The notes beneath the pieces were generated by a model that was not told the origin of the DNA, made no database searches, and saw only the letters and a program-made list of their open reading frames with translations. A DNA stretch of 64,000 bases from Cinclus cinclus. Taxonomy: Eukaryota > Chordata > Aves > Passeriformes > Cinclidae. The position numbers were made by a program, and so were the translations under genes. Numbering within the stretch: position 1 is the first letter of the stretch; the number at the start of each line of letters is the position of its first letter. Location: the NCBI RefSeq assembly GCF_963662255.1, contig NC_085055.1:15734704-15798703 (forward strand). Reading direction: 5' to 3'. Below, one piece after another: positions 23,394 to 37,162 of this stretch.

Positions 23394-26300
23394 CACATAT
23401 TTGCCCTTGCTAACAGAGTAGGTGAAGTAACAAAAACATTTGAATTTGGGGCCACTTTACCATCTCCCTGAAAATAGTTCTCACAGGTGTGAATAACTCT
23501 GTAAGCACAAAGCAGTGGAAAGCCTGCATTAAGATTTAAACCACTCAGATTTCAACATCACAATGAATTAAAGCCAAAATAGCCATGCTTTGCATTTAAT
23601 CAAAAAAAGTCTGTTTCAAGGAAAGCTTTGATTTTTTTTTTTTCTCTATGGCTTTTTCTGCATTTTGTTTAAATACACTCTGGCCATATTGTGCCTCTGC
23701 CTGCTACAGTCTGATGCTCTCTTTGGAAAGACTTTTGATGGTTTTGGAAGAATTTGTATATTTCTACTTCTAATTCTACAACTCAAAAAATATTTTAATT
23801 TCTGACTCAATTAGGTCTGGCTCTAACCCAAACTGAACATCTCTAGCCCTCAGGAATGACATTTAATTTTGAATGCATTTTTCCAGTCTTGGCAAGGTAA
23901 GAAAAATGAAGCTCTTAGTAAACATAGGTGTAATATTATTGTTTCCAAACAGCTTCTCAAGGACTGGCTTTTGTCTTGGACAACAAAAGCATTCCTGCTT
24001 CTAGGCATAGTAAAACCTTGCAGGAATAAAGCAAGAAATGCTATTTGCAGTGAACAGGAAGTCCCCAGACCCCATACAGAATATATGTGCATAATTTGCT
24101 GACATAATGAGAGTTTTTCAGGTTGGTCACTTTTCACACTCACACCAGTCCATCAAGGCATAGAAAGAGCAGAAAGACTCAATAAAAACAAAATGGGAAA
24201 AAAAAAGGAAAAATTAAAAAAGACTGAAAGGTGAAAAAAAAAATTTAAGGCAGAAATGAAACACTACATTCATGATCTTGGAATGCCCTTTTAACCCCTG
24301 TGCCTGGTTTGTTGGATACCTGCCCCAGAGTTACCTGCATTCATCACCAGTGGCATTTGGCTGGTCATGGGAATTCTGGCTTTTCCTCCATCACTGTACA
24401 TAAAATAGACACTTTGCTTTGTCTCCTGATGCTCATTACCCGATTTGATGGGGTCATTTATGAATACTTTTCTCGTTTTTTCTTTTCTTTGGAGATAAAG
24501 TATAATGCTTGTCAATGTGGCAGCTAGAACAGTAAGCACACAATTATGCAATTTGATGTCTTTCAGTGACACCATTCTGAGGAATATAGCTACATAGCTC
24601 AGCCAGTGTTAGAGTCTGTGATAATTTAATGTTTAAATGACTTGTAGAATGAATAAACTGCTGAAGCCAGCTCAGGAAGGTTCCTTCCCAGCCTGCAGAA
24701 CTCATCCTTCTCCTTGCTGGTGCTGCACCACTCTGGGTTAATATAAAAAATTTTCTCATGCTGAAAACAATGTTGTGTCAGCTCCCTGATGGGATGTGGT
24801 GCACGTTTCCTAAGTGTATGCCCAAAAAATTAGTTGATGGAGAGTTTTATTCTGGAAGAGTAGAGAACAAGCTGTTGAAATATTTTTAGATGCTTAAACA
24901 GGGAGATTCCCTGTGGGATTTTTGAGCCCTTCCTGGGATCTTTGATAACATGGTCCAACACCTTCAGAGGTCTGGTTGTGTTGTTTTCCCTGAGACTCAG
25001 AGAGCTCCTTGGGAGGAGCACAGAAATAATTTTTTATCACACTGGGAGTTTTCTGCTACCTGCCAGAAAAGCAAGTCTGTTTTGAGCAGAAGTCACTGCT
25101 GGATTGGAGGAACCTGAGATTGTTAGACAGGGAGAAGTTTGTGTCATTATTCAGTATTTTGCTGACAACATAAACCCAGAAACATGATTTCATGGGCTTA
25201 ATTTCACACACTAGCCAATGCAAATAGTATAAAAAATGATACTGCAAACTTGTAGACGGGAGCCTGTGGGAATCCATGGGGCCCATATGGGCAGAAATCC
25301 TGGACAAAAGCTCTGCCAGGGAGAGGGAAGCCCACTGCAAACATGGATGCCTCTTTTCCCATGCGTAGCCATGTTTTCTGGCTACCACTGTCACCAAAAA
25401 GGTGAGAGGCACCTGGGGTGCTTAGCTAAAATGTGCTGAAGGCTACCACAAGGAACTGCAGTGGCACCAGTTCTTCCCTGGTGGCACAGATCACAGCCAG
25501 GGTGGGGTCCTGTTTGCCAGTGCCATTCCACCTGTTTCCCCATTCACCACCACCACAGCTTGTGCTGACAAGTCTTCCTCTCGTGGTGCTTCAGCACTTG
25601 TCAGTAAAGTGGCATTTCATTAATTCCACTCCTTTTCATAGCACTCTCCTCAGTGACACTGACATGCTCTAGAGCTACTGCAGAACTGTTTTAACTACAT
25701 TACTTTAGGTAATTTACTCTGCTAATCATCTTCAGGTACTTTCTATTATTTAAATGTGTATGGTTTAATGGATGACAGCAGGCAATAAATTTTGCCTTGC
25801 TGCTGGTACCAAAACAGCCACCTAAGAATTCACTTTATCCTTCAGCTGCCATTAGAGTGCTGAAATGCACACAGAGAAATCAGATCACTGCAACTCAGCC
25901 TGTTGCCATAAAACATAACCTTTTCAATCAATTTCTCAGAAAATCACTATTAATTACCTGAAACAAGCAATATTTGTGAACATTGCATAGAAAATACAGT
26001 AAGATGTATCAAAATCTGGACATTTAATTTTAAAAAATTTATTATTTATTGTAAATATTACCAACCTAGTGAGAGCAAATGGGTTTACTTACTTGCATAA
26101 TCCCAATGCCAATAGTCTCTGTCCCAGAGAGCAACCTTCTCTAAGTGAGCAGGATTAGTGCAGGGTGTTATTTTTCCTGTAGTCTCAGTGTGGTACCTTC
26201 AAACTTGATGGACCATGAAGAGAGACAGTGAGCCTTTGTATTACAACAGATCAGTGACACAAGCTGGGGAGTGTTAGTGATGGGCAGGGATTTAAGCATT

Positions 26301-27150
26301 CCCAGCTAGTGAGCAGGGTGAGTGCTGTGAGACAAAAATCTGTCTAGCTGTGTACATGACCACATGGCCAGTGTTTCTGGAGTTCAACTCTATGTAAAAA
26401 CTATATTTCTAGAGCCTAAAATTCCTATTCAAATGGAGTCATTTTGGAAAAACTATATATATTTTTTAAATCAAAGAAGTTAAGAACAAAGACATGCAAA
26501 TATGCAAGTCTGATAATGTATATGCATCCCTAGGTAGAACATCTTTTCTCTGCAAAGAGAAAAAAGAAGCTTTTAATTGGAGTAAAGCCTTCAAGAGGAA
26601 TGTTTCTACATAAATGGGGGTGGAGATGAGGCTGTTGTATTCAGTTTACAACACTTTTCTAAATATGGATTGTGATAAAGACAGGAAACTGGCACTGGCA
26701 TTATGAAGATTATTTGTTCCTTGCTGATGGCCATTAACACTGTCAGCAATTTACATACAGAAAAAAGATCAACTGCCTCCCCTGCTGAGATTACAACCTG
26801 AATCCATCACTGGCAGCACACCTCAGAAACCTCACAGTAAATTCAACACCACAGTAGACAAACTTTCAAGGAGTTAAGAGCTTTAGTTAGGATTTTATCT
26901 GCAGCACGTGACAGCCTTTTTAACAAGATCAGGTGCCTCTTAGTGTAAACAAACAGACTTGAATCCAGATTATTAGAGGCAACACCTCAGACACAGCCTC
27001 CAAGTGGACTTGCTTTTCCTCCTGCAGACAGCTCAAACCAGATAAAGGAATAAAACAACTCAAAAGAAAACAAAAATTACCAACAGCAGAATAAATCTAA
27101 GCAGGTCTTGTTTTCTCTTAATTAGTTGTACTTTCATGGCTGGAAATTAC
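23394..27150. other. Unique non-coding sequence
   Basis: AT-rich. Low-complexity A-rich stretches lie at about 24190-24247. Open frames are all short. A weak exon-like interval on the minus strand at 26093-26140 is reported under findings. No transposon recognised. Confidence 0.45.
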
Positions 27151-27442
27151 CTAGAATGGGATGGAAAATGCTGGGGGATGGGATGCAAAGACATATTTAC
27201 CTTCTTTCTCCTGGGACAGTGGCTCCATGAAGGCTTTCACTGCCCTTCTGGGAAGGAGATGAGCATGTTGGCTGGGTGAGCAGCTGTGTCTGTGCAGCCT
27301 GGGGCTGTGGCAGGGGACACACAGCACCCACCCACCCTCCTGATGGGGGCTGGAGGAACGGGGTGCAGCCATGGATGGACACACCATGGATGGACCCTTC
27401 CACCCCACCTGTCCAAAGGTTCTTTGTTCTCTTAATCTACAG

Positions 27443-27511
27443 ACTATGACTGGCCCAGCTCCTCACTCCCAGCTCGAGTTGTGCATGACAGACATGGACC
27501 ATTATGCCCAG
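27443..27511 (+). other. Candidate 69-nt exon
   Basis: The acceptor has a good pyrimidine tract (TTCTTTGTTCTCTTAATCTACAG) ending at 27442. The donor is close to consensus (CCCAG then GTAAGG) at 27511/27512. The interval is 69 bases, a multiple of three, and open in two of three frames; one includes PHSQLELCMTDMDHYAQ. If it is a cassette exon, it could be included or skipped without a frame shift. The peptide is not one I can place in a known protein. It sits in a slightly GC-richer patch (27200-27560). Chance acceptor-donor pairs of this quality do occur in 64 kb. Confidence 0.2.
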
Positions 27512-27796
27512 GTAAGGACTGCAGTCCTGTGTCCCTGCTGCAGCCAACAGTGCACAGGGTGTCCATGGTCTGCTCTTATTGCTTTGCTACTCTCACTTAT
27601 GGCATTTCTACCACCTATTGCCCTTTTTATTTCCTGTATCTTCTTCAACTCAATTTCCATTTTTAATCCCCCTCAAGGAATGGCCTACTTAACCTATGGG
27701 TCACCTACTCTGTCTAGCATTTCTTTTGTACCATCATGACGTCCACACATAAAACCAACATCACCTGTGCATGCTTGTCTGTAAACTTGGAACGCC

Positions 27797-27818
27797 TTTT
27801 TTTTTGGGGGGGGGGGGG
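27797..27818. repeat. T9-G13 homopolymer junction
   Basis: Nine T followed directly by 13 G, then TGTGTGT. A slippage-prone site; the exact G count is vulnerable to sequencing error. Confidence 0.9.
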
Positions 27819-30800
27819 TGTGTGTATTATTTAGGTTGCATTATATATCACTGCTTAAAATTTTCCTTTTATTAGCAGGCTTTCATAAAGACAGGAAAAT
27901 GTCTTTGGTACTCATCCATCCACTTTTCTAACACAGTGTTGGAGCTGCCTTTAAATAGTTATTTCAAAATAGGAATGAGCTCAGGAAAACTAATATTTTT
28001 TTCATCTCAGATCATCTTTTATTGTGGAAACCAGCTGGCCTTTGCAGCATCGTATCAGTTGTACCTTCATAAAACTCTGCAGCCTCTCTAGGGAGTTTTG
28101 AACGTGTAATCCATTTTTCATGGCATAATACAGATAATCAAAACAAATTAGGCACACAGATAATTTAAATTCTTATCGAAGATGTGACCTTATTTCTAAA
28201 AAAATCAAACCCAAACCAAATAGTCAGAATAACATCTTCAAACTTAGTAGAAAAAAGATAACTAAGCCTGGATTTCCCAAGAATTGCATGTCCCAGATGA
28301 GTAGCATTTTCTTGTCTTTAAGTTCAAGCACGCAAACTCTTTCTGAAATTTCTCTTGGCCCCTTCTCCCTGCCCCAGCAACGTTCTTGCCGTGCTCCTGG
28401 CTATGTTTAGAGTCAATTTTTGTCATTCCTGTTTTGAAGGGCTGTGTATGTAGTTATTGCAGCCTGCCCACAGCAGCATAGGATATAAAATGTATAGATG
28501 AGTTTGTGGCATTTTCCTCCTTATCTGTGCTGTGCTTTTGGTGGCTTCTGGTGGCAGTGCTGTGGATATTAAAAAGAATTGGCATGTGCCCAGCAGCTGC
28601 TGCTCTCCTGTGCAGCACATTAACAACTGTTTATTGTTGGCAAGCTCACAGGCAGTGGTGGTTTGGGAAATGCAATAAAAGAAACACTCTAACATACACA
28701 GTCTGTTGTTCCCTTGATTTCAAAGGGAGCTGGTAGCTCAGTTCAGCCATGCACAACTCTGCTCTACTTCCACATCACTCTTGAAAAAGCAAGACAAGTA
28801 TCATGCCGGTGAGAGTGCATCTCTTTGGAGACAGCAAGAAGGGATGAAAGGCAGGACCTGACAGTTGCACAAGGCTGACAAGGCTGTTACACTGCCTTCA
28901 GCTGTGACTTTTCCAGGTGCAAGTATCTCTGAGGATTGATCAGCCCGGTGTGTGCAGGAAAAAAAGTGTGACATTCACTGTTGGCTAATTTATTTCTGGA
29001 AACTAATTAGAGAACATTTTTTAAGTATTCTGTAATATTATGATCAACTTCTAGTTAAGTAAAAGAGCTGAAGCAGTCTGGTGAAAGATGGAGTATGATT
29101 CTGCATTGCTTTTCTTCATCCCAAGTGAAGCATTGCTGGCTGTTGTTCACAAATCTATATTACTTCTAATGACATGGCAATTTTCACACTGGGGAAGAAT
29201 AATTCAATAAGTTGCATACTAAGGACCCCACTTCTATAAGCATCCTGATCTCTTTTTTCCCCCAAAATTTCACATTTTGAAACACAGACGCCAGGTTTTG
29301 CTTTTAGTGGCTGCCTGAACTGGCATTCCTACAGCTCAGACTGGTTTTAGGACACATAGTATTACTCAGAATCTGCTGTACTTTCTAATAAACCGTCACT
29401 TGACTCAACTTCTTATTTAATATACACTTCACACACTGTAGAGCTTAAATTCACTTTCCTTTCCAAGTCTGTTTCAATGAGCAGAGAAATGAACAGTAAC
29501 ATTGTGTTGAATTTAGCTCAGCATTTTTCCTCAGGCTGGCTGTCTCTCTGACTTCTTCCAGAAAGGGCTGTACTTAAATATGGGAAGGCTCAGTGAGCTG
29601 GAAGAAAAGACTTAATATTTCTTAATATCAGCACATGGCAAGGGGGTCATTATTTTGTTTTTCCCCAGTCTCTTATATTCTCTGATGTAGTACAGAAATA
29701 TGGCAGTTAATATACAGGTTTTTATCTCGGCTGAAAGCCTCTTAAAAATTACACTCTTATCTGTTACCCATCAGAGAGTGTCAAAGGCCAGATCCAAAGT
29801 AAGCAGATTTCTGGGGTTTGCCTTCTTCCTGTCCAGAAGTGATCCAGGGCTTGAGGACATGCCAGACAATATGTAAGTTTTCAAAATTATACTGTTTTTT
29901 ATATATGCATACAGACAAATAAAATGCAAACATAATGCATAGTTGCTACATAAACAAGTATGAAAAATCCAGATATGAAAACATTTTGTTTTTTTCTTTT
30001 TCTGCTACAAATAAATGCAGTCTGGCAGTTCTTTTGAATATGTATTTATTTTTATCACTGTGCTGGAGAACACTTTTTATGTTTCCCCCACTATATATTT
30101 CTTTCATCCAATAGCAGCAGATTTTTTTTTTAAATTTGTCCAGCTATTGTCTGGTTCAGTAATACGACTCATCCCCCAAATCCTGGGATATGGAGTAAAT
30201 CATCTGCAATCCACATTTACAGCCATTCATTCTCAATAACATAGTTCCAAGGAGAGCTAATCCTTTATATTTTTTTCAGGAGAAAGTGAGTGCTTTCCTT
30301 TGGAAATATCTTTACTGGTCATTGAGTGCCTTTCCTGTTCACTTTTGAAAGAACACAATTAAATATCTGATTAGATCTGTCAGCACACTCAAGAGAGCAG
30401 GAAGTCATGGCTGGGCAGAAATACCTTTCTACAGCAGCAACGACTCGTTCACTCCAGGGATCCATCAGCCACACAGTGCTGCTATAACAATGAACCCAAA
30501 CAAATGCTGAATGATATTTTAAATATGCTTTAATTGATGGTATTTTACTTTTCCTCAAAAGGAAAAAAATAATGTTTGCCAGCTGGCATAGTTGGGATGC
30601 TTTCCTCTGTCTGTAGGGCTGGCTTTGGTTCGAGCTGCTCAAGGAACAGTTTGCTGGCCTGGACAAATGCTCACTCCTGGCTTTTCCGTGCCTCCCACCC
30701 AGCTGGGAGCCCTCAGCACACCCTTAAATGGTGGCAGTGGATGTCCAGGGATTGTTCCATGGGATCCCCTGTGCTGCACAGCCCCCTTAGCTCAGCACCA

Positions 30801-33800
30801 GGACTTGGGACTGAGCTGAAAGGACTGGGTTGGTTCTGGCTGGCTCCCTTGGTTTCCACACCAGTCAGTTTGTCCTGTCCCTTCCTCCAACAACAACCAG
30901 AATTCAGCCATGTTAAACTGATATCGACCTGTTAGAGCAAGTAATCACTTTCTAACCAAGGGTTTGGAACTCGTATCAAACCATTACTAACTCATAATGT
31001 CTATAAATAACCTTATTTTTGGTTTGTTTTGGATGTGTCTGTCTTAAATATCTTTATTACTTACTTTAGTTTTAGCTGTTTTGGGTGGTTTGCAACATAC
31101 ACAGACAATTATTTCTTTATCTACATTACTGTGTTGCATTTATGTACTACCATAACATTATAAGGTTTGTTCAAGGTTAAAATACAGATGTCAGTTACAT
31201 AAACCAAAGGGCAAAGCACCAAGTGGTTGGAAGTCTTCATTTAGGTATTCAATTCTCCCACATTTAGATTTATTTGACTTCTGAAAGAATGTTTTGTTTT
31301 TTATTTTTCTGATATTTGTGACCTCTGCACATTAAAATCCATGATAAACTTATTGCTTTACCACCTTTTACCACAGTGGTGAGTGTATTTCTGGGTGTTG
31401 CTGGATACTTGTATATGTTAGTGCATATTTAGGTTTAAATCACACTAAATGTGGGTTTGAGGTCTCTGCAGTGTCTGACATGGAGGAATTGGCCCCTAGC
31501 AAAGTACTTTTTAAAGTGCTGATCATCCCCATGGTTTGCTAAGCACTCTTCAGAAAAATATGCAGACACTAAACAGATTCCTGCATCTTCCTCAGACAAA
31601 TGTTGCAGCTGTTTGGAAACACACAGCAGCTGTATGTGATCCTTGAGAAAGGGAAGTGTAAGATGCCTTTTCTTTTGACTTTTCAGGGTATTTAAGGCAT
31701 GCTGCATTAAATTACATATGTTGTGCTGTCATCATTTCTAATTTTCCCCATCCAGAAATGCTTGGAGCCTTTGTTGACAGGAAAGTCAGCAGCCTTTGCT
31801 CATTTCAGAGGCTGCAGCATGAGCAGCCTCTAGGTTCTCTTGCTGCAGTGATGGTAAAGAGTTGGTCATCCCCTCTAGTCCTTAGATGGTTCACCCACAT
31901 CACATCTCAACTGGGTAAGCATGAAACTCACATGAAAACACCTACACCTGCTGGAATGCTTAAATTCCTGTCAAAAAGGGGTTTTAAAAATTTAACTGGG
32001 CACCTTAATTTCTTCTGTAGACTGGACATACTATTGCTGAAGTCCAGAGAGCATCCTGCTGATCAGGGAGTTTCCCCCATCTCCCACCTTGCAGAGGTCC
32101 TACCTAGCTAGCTCATGTATCATTGTATTTTTCAACATAGCTCCATAAGTATTTAATATTCAGCAAAGTGCAGCAGCTTCAAGAGAAGAGTGTTTTCTTA
32201 CAGGTAATCTCATTCTTCCACAGAGGCTGCTCCACCTTTCCCAGTATAGTCAGATTAGTCCTGCACAAGCCATAGTAAGGTTCAGCACCCAAGCTTTTGG
32301 ACAAATTCACAAGCTGAAGCAATTCCCTTGGGAAATAGGAGGTAACAGTCCAAGCACCCATGACCTCAAGAGCCTCTTTTTTTCACATTATTTTCATATT
32401 TCTGATATCAAAGACAAACTGTGTGTTGTGAGCAACAAGCTTGTTATGCTTAAGTAAATGAAGCACAGTGGATTTTGATAAGTTAATTATTTTAGGGAGA
32501 AAAATGTGCAATATCATCACCTTTAGATAGTTTAAGAGACAAAGGAATTAACAGGATGCCTCATGAGGTGAATTAATGTACACATCAGAAATTATTTTTT
32601 GCCTTTATTGTAGTGTGTGTGCAGATTTTCAGGACTTTGATGATATCTTGATCTATTAAACAAACCCAAATTCACTCAAGGTGAGAAGAAGGGAAAAAGT
32701 AAAAGCCATTTCTGATTTGATATTAGTCACCAGTTCAATTTTAAGGTCTGGTAATTATTTGAGTAGGACCTCCTTTTGCTAGCTGGTCAGGAGACTTTGA
32801 ATTTTATTAAATGGGATTACTGGGTTATGACATCCACTGTATTGTGAATAGCACTTGATCAAGGAGAATACAACGAAATAACCTTCAGACAAACACACAA
32901 ACACATCTTAAATGAAAAGCACTTTACTGTGAAGCAAATACAGCAAACTTCGGGAAAAATTTCCTTTGTCTATAGAAGAAAGATACCTAACTGCAGACTC
33001 ACAGATCAAGTTTAGAACTCAGAAAAGGGTTTCCATTTTGCATACATCAAATAGCTGCTCCACATGGGCTCAATGCAGTGAACAGTCTGGGGGTGGGCTC
33101 TGCCTGCAAACCTGAATAGACAGCCAGCTTTGGTGCCTAACTCCCAATGGGGTTTTTCTAAGGAAACCACGGGTTATATTTCCTGCCTTCTCTGCCAAAC
33201 CTGGGGTTGTCACTCCCTGCTCTGCAGAGCATCATTGTACCTAAAGAAAGCAGCTAAAGGGATGAATAGCCTTGCAAAAAGAGTAATACATTTTTCCCTG
33301 CCTAAAGTCTCTGCTCTGTTAGACTGAACTACTTCATCTTCAGAAAACACTGGTAACAACCAGTAGATGATTTCATAAGAGTTAAGGAGAAGACTAAGTT
33401 GAAAGTAATTTTCTATGAGGTCACAGACTGCAGTGAGCACCCACATGACTGTCACATAACCCAAGCCACCTTCTAATCCAAGTGTAGTCAGGCTCCTGAA
33501 TATTCCTAAAGAGACTGCCCAACACTGGCTCACCCTTTCCATCCAGCAAAGAGCTTGAACACAGTTCATGAAACATGAAAACAATTTCTGTTGCCTCATC
33601 CAACCCTGTATAGTTGCTGTTTGTGTCAGCTGGGTACCGGGACTGGGCCTTTCTTCTGGCTTCTGCAAACTGGGGGGTGACACGACCTGAGAGCACAGAA
33701 GGGCTGGCATCATGTCAGCTGAAACCCTGTGGACCATGTGCAAACACTGACCATATCTCATCTGGTGTTAGATGAAGCCATAAAGATGAATATTTTGCTG

Positions 33801-34368
33801 ATGCTGAGGCAGAAGTGCTCAGGACAGGCACAATTTTCATTGCCTAATGTATTACCTCAGGCAACAATCAAACTTTGCTATGGCTGCAGTTTGGGGGTAG
33901 TGCAAAGTGGATTACTACAGAGGTGGTGCTGCTGGAGGGGACACTGTGCCACAAAGAAAATTGCAACATGGATCATGAGAAAAGGTTAGGCAATGCAATC
34001 GAATCATCTTCCAGCAGTTGCATGCAGCAGGGCATGGCTGCCTATTGGATGTTAGTGGTCAGGGCAGAGTGTCAAATGAGTGCAGTTCAGCCATGTGTGT
34101 CACTGATGGGCCCAGAAACCAAAAGTTCACAGGATGTTCTGAGTATGTATGAGAAGAAATAAATTGAAGCTGAATAAAATGGACAGTAATGAAGTGAGGA
34201 GCAAGGGAAATACATTAGGAAATGTTAAAGGCCTTTTGCAAAGGCCCATTAATAGTTCTGCTCAGGCACAACAGAGAGGAGAGTGAAGTGTGTGTCAGGA
34301 AGATTGAAACGAGTCACCCAGATAAAACACTGCTATGACCTAAAGCCCATTTGGTTGATTTTAATGGC
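27819..34368. other. Unique non-coding sequence
   Basis: AT-rich, with no supported gene or transposon. The longest open frame is 183 codons on the minus strand (33210-33761), overlapped by a 91-codon minus frame (33421-33696); neither has a recognised domain. A tRNA A-box-like string at about 28730 has no B box (see rejected items). Confidence 0.45.
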
Positions 34369-34401
34369 AAATTAATTGATTAATTATGAGCAATTAATTT
34401 T
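34369..34401. promoter_or_regulatory. Homeodomain-core cluster
   Basis: Thirty-three bases packed with TTAATT, GATTAATTA and CAATTAATT, giving several overlapping TAATTA-type cores. It is embedded in complex sequence (about 34320-34500) without simple-repeat texture. Regulatory activity is inference. Confidence 0.25.
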
Positions 34402-37071
34402 TCGTCTCTATGGTAGTTTTGTACAACATGGAAATTGATAAGGATGGTGCTGAATGGTTTTACCACAGTAGAAAGGAACAATTTAATTAATACAGCTATC
34501 ATTGTGTGGGTGTAAACTTGAGCTGTTTATTTACTTGTGATTACTTTTTTTTTATAAGATCCCATGAAGTCATCCAAGGGTTCTTGGAAAATAAAGAAAA
34601 CAAAGCACTCAGGTGGAGTGAATGTTCATTGTGCCTGGACTGGTCACATTTAACTGCAAACATCTGGTCATCAGCTTCAGGAACAGTATCAATTCAAGAA
34701 CAGTATCAATAAAGTCATCTATTCCTATCTGTTGCTTCTTTTCCTCCATGCAGCCTCAGGGCAAAACCTGAGAAAAATGCATAACAGACAAGGATACTGG
34801 GAGTCTCAGAGCTGTGCAATTGCAGCTTTGCTTATTTGTGCAAAGATCTGGGAGCTGAGAAGGAAACCCTTTCGCTGTAATGTCAAACACAGCTGTTCCT
34901 TGTCTCTTTTTAGTGTGCAGAACCAGTCTCAATTTGGCATGAATGTAGTTATTTCATTAGCAACTCAGAAGGTGAAGTCACTTTTTTCAAAGCTGAGCCT
35001 TTGAAATGAAAACATTTCAGTTCACTACAGCCCAGAAGGCATTACAGCAATAGTGGGGCTGTCTGTGTGACTACCTTTCTCCTCCACTGTGCCTTGGAAA
35101 GTCTGAAACCAGTTCTGTGAAGAATAGTTGCCTAACCTGGTTATAAAATCCATTGCAGGGAAATGCTAATGGCTGGTAATGTGGAGGAAAGAGAAAAGGC
35201 CAATTCATTTCTCTGAGATGCAGTGTTGGATCACGGTGTGACACCCTTTTGGGACTGCAAAGAAATAAGCTCCTCTTCATTCTCATGGATTCAATGATTA
35301 TTCATGACTGCTAACATCCATCACCCAAAGGGCAGGGTAGTGGTGCTGGTGCTGCATAATTTCTGTGCCTTTTGGAAACACACAGGAGTGGAGTGAAGAG
35401 TTGTCTGAGAGCAGATTCACGCAATGGTTCTTTGGACTGACTCTTCTACCATGGCCTGGAAAAGTATTGTATATTAAAATTATTGCTCATGGCTTTAAAC
35501 TTTTAGAGGGAGAGCTGTGATATGTGAGAAACAGGTCCACTTGGCTCTACAGCTTACACTGGGAAATACTGACATCAAGAGAATAACGCTCTGCATAGCC
35601 CACATTTCTTCCCCTGTCTCTTACCTGGTCCCTTTTCCAAAGCACATGCACATAGAAGGAGCATGCCAGGGCTACTAAAGGACAGACTAAGAGAGGGAAA
35701 TCTTCAGGGAAGAGATGGAATTCGGCCCAAAAGCTAGGTCTGCCTTGCTCAGGATCACTACCTGACTTCTCTGTGACACCTTCAGATTAAGATACAGGAG
35801 GCAAAACCAAACCATTTTTTTCCACTTTTAAACTTTAATTGCAAGCACCCTTTATAAATGCATGGCCGTAGATTTGGGGTGGAGGCCACAGGATGTGTAA
35901 TTCAGTGTAACTTTAGGGAAGTCAGAGAAGAGAGTTTCCGCCCTCTTGGCCAAAGATTTAGGTCTTAGTAATGAATGTTGGAAATTGAAAGGAAAACAAC
36001 CAGTTAAAAAAATGGCCCTGCATCAACACTGCTAAATTAAAAGACCTATTAGTAGCATTGAAATAACCTCCTAACCACTTACATCAAGTTAAAACAACTT
36101 CCCTTTTTGACAGCAGCAGATTATCTGCCCTTTCTGGTAAGGCTGCTCTTGCTGTGTGCTCCCTGTCACTTGGGACTAGGATACAGCGGGTGGAAAGAAG
36201 ATGGCTCGGCAAAAATGACTCAGTTCTCATCTGTAAGCTGACAATTGTGTACTGGAAAACATGAACAGCAAACTGAGTTTGCTTTGTAAACAGTGGGAAG
36301 CCTCAGCAATATCTGGTGTAACTGTTATGTAATGCCTGAGTGAGACACTGATTTCTGGGTGACGCCTGCGATACCATAACAAACACTGAAAAACAGAAAG
36401 TCAAAGAGAAAAGGCGGTGTGAGTTAGAGGAAAAACAAGTAAAACCATAAAAAAGAAGAGAATTCAGAGGCTACTCTAACAAATTACTGAAGAGATGATT
36501 AGTAGGTATTGAATCCAAAAAACACGAGAAGCAAGCATCATGTACCAAGAAAAGCAACTGCCCATGCTCCTTGGGATGAGTTCCTTTGCTGAGGGCTTTG
36601 GTCCACTCTTAGACATGGGCCAGCTGTTAGGCCAGACCAGAGCCTGCGTCCCACTGGGCACAGGCACAGTGATCCTGCAGTCTGCTCTGGCTGGCCTCCC
36701 CCTGGTCTCTCACCCAACTGCTCTGTGCCCTCTCAGTGGTGTGAAATGCAGATGTCCCTGAGCTAGGTTAGGGTGCTTGCCTGCTAAACCGAACAAAACA
36801 GAAGCTTAAAAAGCAGAGGAGGAACTGAACATTTTTATATAAAGCAAGGAAAGCTTGTGGTAGGGGTTACTTGGAAAGGCTCAGGCTTGGGTGAGCCTGA
36901 GCACCCAGCACCCACGGGGCTGCTGTTTCCCAAATGGGATATTGCAAGTGCTCCCTCTTCAGTGCTCTCTTTTTCTTACAATAAAATAACAGAAGTGATA
37001 ATGTTGAGCAGAGATTGTTGGGGAGTGACCATGAGCAATCAGCAGTGATATGGTGTCTTTTACATTTTCAG
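34402..37071. other. Unique non-coding sequence
   Basis: Includes a 17-bp-period duplication of GAACAGTATCAAT at 34681-34693 and 34698-34710. Otherwise unremarkable, with no gene, RNA or transposon recognised. Confidence 0.45.
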
Positions 37072-37162
37072 GACAGTCAGGGTAACCTGTCTTTGTGTCT
37101 GATATACACGGTGTGTGTCGCACTCCTTCAGGGATAAGGTATTCTCACGTGCCACAGACATG
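37072..37162 (+). other. Candidate 91-nt non-coding exon
   Basis: The acceptor GTGTCTTTTACATTTTCAG ends at 37071 and the donor is ATG followed by GTAAGT at 37162/37163, both strong. All three forward frames contain a stop within the 91 bases, so if spliced this would be an exon of a non-coding RNA, an untranslated exon, or a poison exon. It contains an E-box CACGTG at 37147-37152. No neighbouring exon can be linked to it. Confidence 0.2.

Noticed and set aside
23880..23899. Ten-base exon between TTTTTCCAG and GTAAGA
   Set aside because: Too short to be distinguished from a chance acceptor and donor.
28722..28790. Possible tRNA (GGTAGCTCAGTTCAG resembles an A box)
   Set aside because: No B box (GGTTCGANNCC) follows and no cloverleaf can be drawn.
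33210..33761. 183-codon minus-strand open frame
   Set aside because: No recognisable motif; another minus-strand frame is open over the same region; no splice or promoter support.
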